From PHAA01 sp964457945 (lineage in GTDB: Bacteria > Bacillota > Syntrophomonadia > Syntrophomonadales > Syntrophomonadaceae), in contig CAYWFX010000004.1 of NCBI GenBank assembly GCA_964457945.1, forward strand, positions 1-64,000: DNA of 64,000 bases, written 5' to 3'. Below the pieces are notes generated by a model. That model worked only from the letters and a program-made list of their open reading frames with translations, made no database searches and had not been told where the DNA came from. The position numbers and the translations under genes are program-made. Below, one piece after another: positions 26,351 through 34,972 of this stretch (the stretch's first letter is position 1; every line of letters begins with the position of its first letter).

Positions 26351-27571
26351 ATGGCTGAGGAAATGCGAGTCCTATTAGAATATGCCGATAAAATAAATCC
26401 GGAAAGTGCTGATGAATATGTCAAGGTCGGCGGTTATGCTGGTCTGGAAAAAGCACGTAAGATGGAAATCAACGATTTGATTCAGGAAGTTAAGAGTTCC
26501 GGGCTCAGAGGCCGTGGCGGAGCAGGATTTAATGCCGGCATGAAGTGGAGTTTTGTGCCCAAAAATGCCGAGATCAAATACGTAGTTTGCAATTTGGACG
26601 AAGGCGAGCCCGGCACCTATAAAGACCGGATCATCTGCGAGAAAAATGCTCAGGCTCTTTTAGAAGGTATGGCTATCTGTGGAACGGCTATTGGCTCAAA
26701 TCAGGGCTATATTTATTGCCGGGGAGAATATCCCTTCACAGTTAAACTGCTGAAGAATGCTATTCAGAGCGCCAAAGAATTAGGGGCTTTAGGAGATTTC
26801 AATATCGAAGTCAGAATGGGAGCAGGAGCTTATGTATGCGGAGAAGAAACTGCCCTAATCGAATCTATCGAAGGACACCGGGGAGAACCCAGATTTAAAC
26901 CACCTTTCCCAGGCGTTGCAGGACTTTGGGGAGTGCCTACGGTGGTAAATAATGTAGAAACCTTTGCATGTTTACCTTCTATTCTAACCAAAGGGTCGGC
27001 TTGGTTTGCTGGAATCGGTGCAGCCAAATATCCGGGCACCAAGATAGTTACCCTAACTGGAGATGCAGTCAATACTACTTTCTTCGAGGTACCGACCGAT
27101 TATCTGCTCCGGGATGTAATTTACAAACTGGGCGGTGGAGTAAAGGGCGGCAAGAAATTAAAGGCAGTTCAGGTGGGAGGAACTTCAGGAGCATTCATAC
27201 CCGAACAGAATCTGGACACCCCAATAGACTTTGATTCCATGGGTGCCATCGGTGCAGCTTTAGGATCAGGTGCCGTATTAGTATTGGACGAGACCCGTGA
27301 CATCGTTGATATTGTAAGCAGAATATCCAAGTTTTTTGAACATGAATCCTGTGGTAAATGCAACCCCTGTCGGGAAGGAACCTTCCGTTGCCGGGAAATT
27401 ATGGAGAAGATAAACGCTGGTAAAGCCAGCCAAAAGGATATTGATAACATATTATTGCTGTCCCGCGTAATGCAAAAAGCAGCTTTATGCGGTTTGGGAC
27501 AGGCAGCTCCCATACCGATTCAATCGACTATTAAACATTTTGCTCACGAATATAGCAGAAAAATTATTTAA
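26351..27571 (+). CDS. NADH-linked formate dehydrogenase, NuoF-like flavin subunit
   Basis: 406 residues of the 51-kDa complex I subunit family, which binds FMN, NAD(H) and a [4Fe-4S] cluster. Motifs are GLRGRGGAGFNAGMKW (about 52-67, NADH binding), NLDEGEPGTYKDR (about 83), GAGAYVCGEETALIESIEG (about 156) and the cluster site ESCGKCNPCREGTFRC (about 333-348). It lacks the extra N-terminal thioredoxin-like and C-terminal ferredoxin domains of HydB-type subunits, so it is the simple NuoF form. It lies between the NuoE-like subunit and FdhA. Linking formate to NAD(H) is inferred from this context. Confidence 0.94.
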   Translation: MAEEMRVLLEYADKINPESADEYVKVGGYAGLEKARKMEINDLIQEVKSSGLRGRGGAGFNAGMKWSFVPKNAEIKYVVCNLDEGEPGTYKDRIICEKNAQALLEGMAICGTAIGSNQGYIYCRGEYPFTVKLLKNAIQSAKELGALGDFNIEVRMGAGAYVCGEETALIESIEGHRGEPRFKPPFPGVAGLWGVPTVVNNVETFACLPSILTKGSAWFAGIGAAKYPGTKIVTLTGDAVNTTFFEVPTDYLLRDVIYKLGGGVKGGKKLKAVQVGGTSGAFIPEQNLDTPIDFDSMGAIGAALGSGAVLVLDETRDIVDIVSRISKFFEHESCGKCNPCREGTFRCREIMEKINAGKASQKDIDNILLLSRVMQKAALCGLGQAAPIPIQSTIKHFAHEYSRKII

Positions 27572-27592
27572 TTTTTACGGAAAGGAGGAAAA

Positions 27593-30292
27593 ATGATGAT
27601 AAAACTAACGATAAATGGCAAGGAAATACAAGTGCCCAAAGGGACGATGGTACTAGATGCCTGTCAACAAGCGGGCGCTGATATCCCCACCCTGTGCTAT
27701 GATCCTGATTTAAGATTAGCCGGATCATGCCGCATGTGTGTAGTAGAAGCCAAAGGGAGACCTAACCTGATGGCTGCCTGTGTAAGCCCAGCTGAAAATA
27801 ACATGGTTATTGAAACTGAAAGCCCGGATGTAGTTGAATCCAGAAAGATTATTCTGGAATTACTACTGGCTCGTCACAAACTGGAATGCCATACCTGCGA
27901 AAGAGACGGCAGCTGCAAATTGCAGGATTACTGCTACCGTTACGGCGTAACAGATTCTCGCTATGCAGGTCAGGGACCGCATTTTGGCATGGAAGACCCC
28001 AATCCGTTTTTCAAGAGAGATTATGATAAATGTATCATGTGTACCAAGTGTGTGCGAGTTTGTGATGAGATCACTGGCGCACAGGCCATAAATGTTAAAG
28101 ACAGAGGCCATCATGCGAAGATAGCTACCGTCTTTGACGGCAAGCTGGCCGACTCAAGCTGTGTATTCTGCGGCCAATGTGTCATGGTCTGCCCGGTAGG
28201 AGCCTTGACTAGTAAGGTATCAGCCGGCAAAGGCAAGTCCTATCAGACCAAAGATGTACTTACTACCTGTACCTACTGCGGAACTGGGTGTACCTTTGAA
28301 TTGAATGTCAAGGACGACCATGTGGTAGGGGTTACCTCGGTAAGAGATTCAGAATTAAGCCCGGTTAATAAAGGCGCTCTGTGCGTAAAAGGACGCTTCG
28401 GATGGGATTTCATTGAATCTGAAGAAAGATTGACAACTCCTTTGATCCGCGAAAACGGAGAATTAAGGCCTGCTTCCTGGGATGAAGCCCTGGATTTTGC
28501 CGCTAACAAAATTAAAGCCATAAAGGAAAAAGATGGACCGGATGCCTTGGCTCTATTTTCCTCAGCTCGTGCAACAAATGAGGAAAACTATCTAGCCCAG
28601 AAATTATTCCGGGCTGCTATTGGAACCAATAATGTTGACCATTGCGCCCGTCTCTGACACTCCGTAACTGTCGCCGGTCTGGGGGCAGCATTTGGTAGTG
28701 GAGCAATGACCAACTCCATAAATGAACTGGAAAAGGATGCTACAGCTATACTCCTAATTGGTACCAACACCACTGAAAACCATCCTGTAATCGGATATAA
28801 AGTTCGCAAGAATGTCCGATTTAATGGAGCGAAATTGATAGTAGCTGATCCTAGGAGAATTGAACTCAGTGATATAGCCGATGTAGATTTACGTTTTAGA
28901 CCAGGTACAGATGTAGCGCTCATAAATGGCTTTATGAACGTTATCCTTACTGAAGGATTAGAGGACAAAGACTTTATTTCCAAGCGGACGGAAGCCTATG
29001 AAGGCTTAGTAGCAGTAATAGAAAAATATACGCCCGAATATGCAGCCAAAATATGTGGGGTTGACCCTGAAGACATTAGAAAGGCTGCTCGCATTTATGC
29101 AACCGCCGAAAGAGCTTCAATCTGCTACGCAATGGGTGTAACCCAGCACAGCACCGGTACCGACAACGTCAAGACCATGTGCAACCTGGCATTGCTGACC
29201 GGTAACCTGGGCAAGCCCGGTACCGGAGTAAATCCCCTGCGTGGACAAAATAATGTTCAGGGAGCTTGCGACATGGGCGCATTGCCAGTAGTATATCCTG
29301 CCTATCAGGCAGTATCCAACCCTGAGATTCGCGAGAAATTTGAAAAAGCCTGGGGAGTTGCACTATCTCCCAATAATGGCTTGACCATTCCGGATGTAGT
29401 TGATAAAGCTCATCATGGAATAATCAAAGGATTAATGGTCTTCGGTGAGAATCCAATGGTTAGTGATCCAGACCTGCATCATGTTGGTGAGGCTCTTGAT
29501 AAACTAGAACTTTTGATCGTACAGGATATTTTCCTAACTGAAACTGCTATGAAGGCTGACGTGGTTTTCCCGGGTGTAACCTTTGCTGAAAAGAATGGTA
29601 CTTTTAGCAATACCGAGAGAAGGGTCCAGAGAGTACGCCAGGCGATTACTCCCAAAGGAGATGCACGCCCCGATTGGCAGATCCTTAGTGAACTATCTAC
29701 CCGAATAGGATATCCAATGAATTACAGCTCACCGGAAGAGATATTTGAAGAGATTAAAACCGTTACGCCATCGTATGCCGGGCTCAGCTATCAGCGTATA
29801 GATAAGACTGGTATTCCATGGCCTTGTCCTAATGCGGATCATCCCGGAACACCCATCCTGCATGGGGCACAATTTAACCGGGGCTTAGGTCTTTTCCATG
29901 CAATAGAATTTAAGGAAGCCTATGAACTTCCTGACGAGGAATATCCATTAATTCTATCTACAGGTCGCAGTCTATTCCATTATCACACTGGCACCATGAC
30001 CAGAAGATCCAGTGCTCTTAATGAATTTATGCCGTCCAACGAGGTACAGGTGAATCCTGAAACGGCAGCTCGACTAAATATAGTTGATAACGAAATGGTT
30101 AAACTCGTATCCCGTAGAGGCAGCATTACAGTAAAAACTCACGTAACTGAGATGGTTCCGGACGGGGTTGTGTTTACCTTCTTCCATTTCAGTGAAGCAG
30201 CAGCCAATGTATTAACTCATACTGAAGCACTTGACCCTGTGGCTAAGATACCTGAATATAAAGTATTAGCCGCTAGGATAGAGAAGATCTAA
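27593..30292 (+). CDS. fdhA: Selenocysteine formate dehydrogenase, catalytic subunit (cytoplasmic)
   Basis: An 899-residue protein read through an in-frame TGA at 28655-28657 (Sec355, context CARL-U-HSVTVAG). The N-terminal NuoG-like part has a [2Fe-2S] domain (Cys near 35, 46, 49, 63), a His-Cys3 [4Fe-4S] site (HKLECHTCERDGSCKL), and two ferredoxin motifs (CIMCTKC, CVFCGQC). The molybdopterin domain starts with CTYCGTGC near 226. Sec, or Cys in other forms, ligates Mo or W. AAGGAGG precedes the start; ATG 27593 and 27596 are both possible. No signal peptide is seen, so the enzyme is cytoplasmic. With the two upstream subunits it should interconvert formate and CO2 using NAD(H). Annotation that treats TGA as stop would split it at 28657/28706. 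Confidence 0.95.
28655..28688 (+). promoter_or_regulatory. Selenocysteine TGA codon and SECIS-like hairpin
   Basis: Ten bases after the TGA, CTGTCGCC (28668-28675) and GGGGGCAG (28681-28688) pair over 8 positions with one U-G wobble and one G-G mismatch, around the loop GGTCT. The E. coli fdhF element has the same GGUCU apical loop. This is the expected SelB-binding element. Confidence 0.8.
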
Positions 30293-30315
30293 ACAGCATT
30301 GGCGAATAAAAAAGT

Positions 30316-30353
30316 AAAAATACCGGGCAGTAAAGATGCTGCCCGGTATTTTT
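30316..30353 (+). terminator. Terminator of the cytoplasmic formate dehydrogenase operon
   Basis: 15-base arms (AAAAATACCGGGCAG / CTGCCCGGTATTTTT) with an 8-base loop. A very similar hairpin ends fdhE at 32513-32553. Confidence 0.9.
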
Positions 30354-30410
30354 GTCGTACCATTTTTTGCAAGTAGTCAAGTGTGTATAATGTTTATGAT
30401 CAGAGCTTAT

Positions 30411-30746
30411 TTACTGTTTATTACTCTGGAGTTCTGTAATAATCTCAGCAATTGAATCTATAGATAGAGCCCCGGCTAGACGCGGGGATCCATTGATCGA
30501 AGTAATAGGGAAGGTATATCCTGAGCGAATCACCTTTTCTACCTCTGGAAAACGAGACATATCGACTCCTTCCGTTTCAATGAATGCCAGACTCAGAGCT
30601 TCCTCTCCGAACTTTTCCAGCATGGTTTTTTTCATCACTTCATACTCGGCTTTGGCATCTGCCGGGGTACAACCACTGCAGCCACAACTACAGCCTCCAC
30701 CCCCGGTATTGATTCCTCCATAAACTTCAATACTAATGATATCCAT
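30411..30746 (-). CDS. Small Cys-rich thioredoxin-fold protein (YuzD/DUF1462-like)
   Basis: 111 residues. A beta strand (DIISIEVYGG) leads into a Cys-rich loop GGGGCSCGCSGC (about 17-28), followed by a YE helix and later FPITSINGSPRLAGA. The layout resembles the YuzD/DUF1462 thioredoxin-like family of Firmicutes, but the four closely spaced Cys residues are more than usual. Metal or sulfur/selenium handling is possible; no activity can be assigned. It is the last of three minus-strand genes (DUF1858-like, yedF, this gene) lying between two selenoprotein operons. Confidence 0.6.
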   Translation of the reverse strand: MDIISIEVYGGINTGGGGCSCGCSGCTPADAKAEYEVMKKTMLEKFGEEALSLAFIETEGVDMSRFPEVEKVIRSGYTFPITSINGSPRLAGALSIDSIAEIITELQSNKQ

Positions 30747-30786
30747 ATTTTAATCCTCCTTAAAAAAAATAATTCACCTGAATATG

Positions 30787-31368
30787 TTATAAGATCAGCG
30801 TTTTTGAGGCATTACATAAAAGTTCTGTCGCGGTGTACATGTTAGTCACCTGGCCCACCTTTAATTGATCCTTTTTAGAGAAAAAGTCGAGGCAAGTTCC
30901 ACAGGATAGAATTTGCACACCTTTTTTCTCTAAAAATTGAAGGTGTTCCAATACGGGAGAGCCTTCTGTGGTTAGATGAATTCCACCATTCATGAATATC
31001 AGGTTTTGGAGCTCGGGACCGATCTCAGTAAGGGTGTAAAAGAAGCTCTTAATCAGAATAGCACCTAACTCATCATCTCCCTGACCGAAATACTGCGATT
31101 TTATAAGGATAGTTAGGTCTTTTTCCAAGCTCTGTTTTACATATTTATCAGAGTTCTGAAGGATCATATGAATATGGGTTTCTGTACCTTGGGGTTCGAC
31201 AGTATAGGTATATCCCTGGCTGCTAGCCAATTTACATACGTTCTCCAGAGATGTGGAATTGTCAACCCAAGTAACGATTTCTTCCCCACTGTTTTCGTCC
31301 ATCACACGTTTGGTTAAAATCACCGGTTGGGGACAGGTCAATCCCCGAGCATCAATAGTTCTACTCAT
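30787..31368 (-). CDS. yedF: YedF-type selenium metabolism protein
   Basis: 193 residues in two parts. The TusA/SirA-like N-terminal domain has the sulfur-carrier motif GLTCPQPVILTKRV (about 9-22). A DsrE-like C-terminal domain has a conserved late Cys site in LSCGTCLDFF (about 155-164). This fusion is the YedF family, which co-occurs with selenium use. Its role is not biochemically settled, but sulfur/selenium relay is the usual idea. It lies 15 bases downstream of the DUF1858-like gene and between two formate dehydrogenase operons that each need selenocysteine. Confidence 0.82.
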   Translation of the reverse strand: MSRTIDARGLTCPQPVILTKRVMDENSGEEIVTWVDNSTSLENVCKLASSQGYTYTVEPQGTETHIHMILQNSDKYVKQSLEKDLTILIKSQYFGQGDDELGAILIKSFFYTLTEIGPELQNLIFMNGGIHLTTEGSPVLEHLQFLEKKGVQILSCGTCLDFFSKKDQLKVGQVTNMYTATELLCNASKTLIL

Positions 31369-31383
31369 GTTATCATCCTTTCT

Positions 31384-31587
31384 TTAATCGTTTGAGGTGT
31401 GCAAACGGTTTAGAAAATCATCCAGCTCAAGACTGTACTGGGAGGACACACTTTCGAGGGAATCAAAAAGGTTATTGCAAAGCAGGCACGCTCCGGTCAA
31501 CTGTTCATATTGACGAAAGACTTCCACGGAATTAGGTCGTAGCTCGATGATCTCTAACAATGTCATAGAAGATAATAAGTTGGTCAT
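31384..31587 (-). CDS. DUF1858-like small protein
   Basis: 67 residues: MTLLEIIELRPNSVEVF, a central CLLCNNLFDSLE with two Cys (about 34-37), then a helix ending LDDFLNRL. This pattern (PxxxxVF, CxxC, ending in a Leu-rich helix) matches DUF1858, seen at the N-terminus of ScdA/YtfE-like and Fe-S related proteins. GGGGG upstream favours ATG 31587 over 31614. It is the first gene of the three-gene minus-strand group with yedF. Function unknown. Confidence 0.6.
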   Translation of the reverse strand: MTNLLSSMTLLEIIELRPNSVEVFRQYEQLTGACLLCNNLFDSLESVSSQYSLELDDFLNRLHTSND

Positions 31588-31792
31588 ACAGCCCCCTTTC
31601 GAAATATATAACAATAGGTTATATGTATAATGAGCAATATTTGATTTGGCAATAGTTTATTGCTTAGCCAGCTGGATGTCAAGTATGCGAAATACAAGGG
31701 AATAGGAAATGATTAGAATTAAACGATTAATTAGCCATTATAGCTGATAGCAAACAAATAAATATAGGTCAATTCGTCTGTAACCAAGTATA

Positions 31793-32427
31793 TTAGTCAT
31801 TGGCATGGTTGCCATAACCTTTTTCCTGAGCTAGCATATCCAGGTAAATAGTTTCAATATTGGTGATAAAGAGGTCTATTTGATTGCTTTGCTGGCGTTC
31901 ATCAAAAGTTTTCAAATAACCCTTGCATTCTTCGCAGGTGTATATCTGATAGGCGTCATCATTTTCTGCTGATAAATACTGAATCGTTTTAGAATTATCG
32001 TTGCCACAGTGGACGCAGTAAATATTTCGGGTTGCCCATTCGGTGAAACAGTGGTCGCAGAACATAAACCTGTGCCCGTCTGTTGCTCTCAGATGGCTGA
32101 AGTTTGACTTAGCACCACAGAAAGGACATATGGTGGCTAAGCTCCAGGAGATGGATTCATTTTCCGCTATCGTTGAATAATAGGGCTTAGCACAAAGTCT
32201 GAGGCATGGTCTACCGTAAACATTAAGAGTTCATTATAAATATTCAAGCGGACAGAGAGTTAGAGAAATACGTCTGATCCTCTTCCAGCAATTTAATGGG
32301 TAGCACATCAAATTTCAGTTGGTCTAGCTTGGCTAATATCTTATCCAGTTCTCCAGCTATCTGATGTCGGTAATCCTTTAATAGCAGCAGTAGTTCCTGA
32401 TATATGGCTTTATAATGGTGCGCGTCC
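31793..32427 (-). pseudogene. fdhE: Broken second copy of fdhE
   Basis: Two open pieces match the intact fdhE at 32575-33405. One is 32244-32427 (KAIYQELLLLLKDYRHQIAG, then LPIKLLEEDQTYFS). The other is 31793-32065 (FCDHCFTEWATRNIYCVHCG, then YTCEECKGYLKTFDERQ). The stretch between them is frame-shifted and carries stops. The first 70 or so codons of fdhE are missing and replaced by a NuoN-like fragment on the other strand. The copies match well at protein level, so the duplicate was once functional. The zinc-like Cys pairs are intact in the second piece, so a short C-terminal peptide could still be made, but nothing shows that it is. Confidence 0.85.
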
Positions 32428-32428
32428 A

Positions 32429-32512
32429 TGGATAGCCTTGGCAGTATTAGCAGCCTTGACTATCGTTATCGGCAACCTAATAGCTCTAGCTTAAAAAAAC
32501 GTGAAATCATGA
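32429..32512 (+). pseudogene. Fragment resembling NuoN/antiporter-type proton channel subunit
   Basis: On the plus strand the frame reads WIALAVLAALTIVIGNLIAL, A, stop, KNVKS, stop. In NuoN and related antiporter subunits a membrane helix ending TxxxGNLxAL is followed by QxNxKRMLAYSS, so Ala-stop-Lys-Asn-Val-Lys fits a Q-to-stop change in such a gene. Only about 28 codons remain. It abuts the truncated end of the fdhE pseudogene head to head. No other complex I membrane subunit is in the window. Confidence 0.5.
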
Positions 32513-32553
32513 ACAAAAAAAATACCGGGCAATAAAAACTGCCTGGTATTTTT
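32513..32553 (-). terminator. Terminator of the membrane formate dehydrogenase operon (after fdhE)
   Basis: On the minus strand AAAAATACCAGGCA...TGCCCGGTATTTTTTTT forms a 14-bp stem with a long T run. It is nearly the same sequence as the terminator at 30316-30353. Confidence 0.88.
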
Positions 32554-32574
32554 ATCCCTAATGGCAAAAAAGTA

Positions 32575-33405
32575 TCAGTCATTATCATGGCTATTGTAGC
32601 CTTTTTCCTGGGCCAGCATGTCCAAGTATACCGTTTCAATATTAGCGATAAAGAGATCTGTTTGATCACCTTTATGACGTTCGTCAAAAGTCTTAAGGTA
32701 TCCTTTGCATTCTTCGCAGGTATATATCTGATAAGCCAGATCTTCTTCTACAGTTAAATATTGAATCGTATCTGGATTATTGTTGCCGCAATGTACGCAG
32801 TAAATATTGCGAGTTTCCCATTCTGTAAAACAGTGGTCACAGAACATGAATCTACGTCCATCTGTTGCTCTCAGGCGGCTGAAGTGCGACTTACTGCCAC
32901 AGAAAGGGCATATATTAGCAAAGTTCCAGGATTTAAACTCATCATCTGCAATCTTGGAATAATAAGGCTCAGCCCAAAGTCGGAGAAACGGACGCAGGGA
33001 ATGATCAAGGGTAAAAATCAACAGTTCAGTCGGAACATCAATACGAGCAGATAGTTCAGAGAAATACTGCTGATCCGCTTCTAACAATTTGACTGGCAGA
33101 AGATTGAAGTCTAACTGTTCGAGTTTTTCTAATATCTTATCCATCATCCCCGCAATCTCTGGGCGCTGATCCTTTAGCAGCAACAGTAAGTTACGATAGA
33201 GACTTTTGAATTGATTTACATCCAATGGAAAGTCAATGGATTGTATTACAGGCTTATTGCTGTTAACCAGCACTTTCAAAACATCGATTTCGGCAGGGGA
33301 ATAGCCTTTTTTCAATTTTATTTGTTGTTCATTCTGCCAGGTCTCCAGGTTCTTAAAAAAATCTACATAACCCTCGGGTAGACTTACCGGGAACTGTTTT
33401 TTCAT
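32575..33405 (-). CDS. fdhE: Formate dehydrogenase accessory protein FdhE
   Basis: 276 residues. The second half carries the four Cys pairs typical of FdhE: CPFCGSKS (about 162), CDHCFTEW (about 182), CVHCGNNN (about 195) and CEECKGY (about 223). These bind iron in the E. coli protein. FdhE helps mature respiratory formate dehydrogenases exported by the Tat system, which suits the upstream operon. AAAAGGGGTG precedes the ATG. A perfect terminator-like hairpin separates it from the cytochrome b gene, so expression may be partly independent. A decayed copy lies directly downstream. Confidence 0.92.
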   Translation of the reverse strand: MKKQFPVSLPEGYVDFFKNLETWQNEQQIKLKKGYSPAEIDVLKVLVNSNKPVIQSIDFPLDVNQFKSLYRNLLLLLKDQRPEIAGMMDKILEKLEQLDFNLLPVKLLEADQQYFSELSARIDVPTELLIFTLDHSLRPFLRLWAEPYYSKIADDEFKSWNFANICPFCGSKSHFSRLRATDGRRFMFCDHCFTEWETRNIYCVHCGNNNPDTIQYLTVEEDLAYQIYTCEECKGYLKTFDERHKGDQTDLFIANIETVYLDMLAQEKGYNSHDND

Positions 33406-33427
33406 AGTATTAGCACCCCTTTTAATT

Positions 33428-33456
33428 AAAGAAGGGGAGTGAAACTCCCCTTCTTT
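33428..33456 (-). terminator. Hairpin between cytochrome b subunit gene and fdhE
   Basis: A perfect 13-bp stem AAAGAAGGGGAGT / ACTCCCCTTCTTT with a 3-base loop. It would attenuate read-through from the formate dehydrogenase genes into fdhE. Confidence 0.75.
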
Positions 33457-33480
33457 TATAATTATGCATTTGTAGTAAAA

Positions 33481-34164
33481 TTATTCGGCTTTAGCTTTAT
33501 CACCGTAAGTCTCTTCGTACCAGATAGCATGATGGTGTTTAGCCCAATCAGCTTGAACAGTACCTTTCCACATGCCCCAGAAGGATTCGCCCGAACCAGG
33601 ATGGAAAGATCCCAGATAACCATGCATACATACCATAACCGTGGAAAATATCATGGCTAAATCGTGAGTAGGATAGGCAAATCGTACCAATCCCGCAGGA
33701 AATATGGACGGGAACCACATGATATAGCCGCTCAAAACCAGTAGGATAACCATGGTTGGTGTTACCATGGAGTTGCCTTTTTCACCGCCATTGAATCTGG
33801 TCTGAGGAGGTACCTTCACCTTGAAACCTAAGAATTCAAAAGGAAATATCATTATAAATTTGATATCATTCACTCCAAAGCGGAGTAAATCCTTTATCCA
33901 TGCTATTAGGCCATTGAAGCCAAAAAGTACACCGAAAACTAACATTAGGGTCATGCCGACAGCTGCAATCCTGTGAACCAGGCCTGCGCCACGATATCCT
34001 CCGAAGATGGCTGCTAACCAGTCAACTCCACCTAAGAACAGGATTAGGCCAGTAAAGAGGCAGAGCAGAAAGGTCACGGTATGCCCCCAGTGGGTTATCC
34101 GAGCTACGGCATTAAATCTTTCTACGCGTTCAACGTCGTCACGATATTCAGGAATCCATTGCAT
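33481..34164 (-). CDS. Formate dehydrogenase cytochrome b subunit
   Basis: 227 residues with four or more membrane helices. Likely haem ligands are the His residues in RITHWGHTVTFLL (about 23-35), GLVHRIAAVG (about 60), YPTHDLAM and CMHGYLGSFHPG (about 190). It anchors the complex in the membrane and carries electrons between the Fe-S subunit and menaquinone. The start codon shares one base with the stop of the Fe-S subunit gene, with AAAGGAGG upstream. With its partners it forms a FdnGHI-like enzyme on the outer face of the membrane. Confidence 0.92.
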   Translation of the reverse strand: MQWIPEYRDDVERVERFNAVARITHWGHTVTFLLCLFTGLILFLGGVDWLAAIFGGYRGAGLVHRIAAVGMTLMLVFGVLFGFNGLIAWIKDLLRFGVNDIKFIMIFPFEFLGFKVKVPPQTRFNGGEKGNSMVTPTMVILLVLSGYIMWFPSIFPAGLVRFAYPTHDLAMIFSTVMVCMHGYLGSFHPGSGESFWGMWKGTVQADWAKHHHAIWYEETYGDKAKAE

Positions 34165-34970
34165 TACTCATGACCTCCTTTCGCATGATCTACATTTTTA
34201 TCTGCTAACAGACGGGTAGTCACAAAGCTGACGGCTGAACCTGCCAGAGCCAAGGGTATAAGCCACCCGGCATAAGGTCTAACCCAGTCCTGCCAAACCC
34301 AGGTATTAGCGGATACTTTAGGATCAACTGGCAGATTAAATTTATCAGGCGTATCCGTTAAGATATATATCTTATTGGTTCCTGTGCCTAGTTCCAGTTT
34401 GCCGTAAATGGTTGCCCGAGGGAATCCATTGGCTCTGAGGAATTTTACTCTCGCCTCAGCTGTTTGCAATAACTCATCCCGGTTTCCGAAAGTCAAAGCA
34501 CCACTGGGACAGGTTCTGGCACAGGCAGGTGTTAAACCTTCTTCAACCCGCTCTTTACAGAGGGTACACTTAGTCACAGTATCAGTTCTCTTGCGATACT
34601 TGGGTATTCCGAAGGGACATGCATAGCTGCAATATTGACAGCCGATGCATTTATCCTCATCGTGTACGGTAGCACCCCATTCAGATTTGGTATAGGCCTT
34701 TTTAGGGCATACTTTCAAGCACTCGGGGTCGATGCAATGCATACACTGATATTTCAGGAAATTCCAGCGTACACCGTCTACAGGATCTTCATGCTCAATA
34801 AAGCGGATTAGAGTATAGGTGTTGCCATTAGTATCCTTATGAGTAGCATAATTACCCTCAAAAGGTTCCATTACCGCCGGAAGTTGATTGGAGTCTTTAC
34901 AGGCTACCAGACAACCGCGACAGGCAGTACATTTACTAACATCGTATAAATTAGTTTTTAATCTTGTCAT
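34164..34970 (-). CDS. Formate dehydrogenase iron-sulfur subunit
   Basis: 268 residues with four [4Fe-4S] ferredoxin motifs: CTACRGCLVACKDS (about 14), CMHCIDPECLKVCP (about 74), CIGCQYCSYACPFG (about 107), and CTLCKERV...CARTCPSGAL (about 133-155). A single C-terminal membrane helix (LIPLALAGSAVSFVTTRLL) follows, as in FdnH. AAGGAGGGC before ATG 34970 fixes the start; the stop of fdhA overlaps this region. It relays electrons between the catalytic and cytochrome b subunits. Confidence 0.94.
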   Translation of the reverse strand: MTRLKTNLYDVSKCTACRGCLVACKDSNQLPAVMEPFEGNYATHKDTNGNTYTLIRFIEHEDPVDGVRWNFLKYQCMHCIDPECLKVCPKKAYTKSEWGATVHDEDKCIGCQYCSYACPFGIPKYRKRTDTVTKCTLCKERVEEGLTPACARTCPSGALTFGNRDELLQTAEARVKFLRANGFPRATIYGKLELGTGTNKIYILTDTPDKFNLPVDPKVSANTWVWQDWVRPYAGWLIPLALAGSAVSFVTTRLLADKNVDHAKGGHE

Positions 34971-34972
34971 AC

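Noticed and set aside
28706..30292. Separate formate dehydrogenase gene starting at 28706
   Set aside because: The frame is continuous with the upstream part through the selenocysteine TGA; there is no ribosome binding site before 28706.
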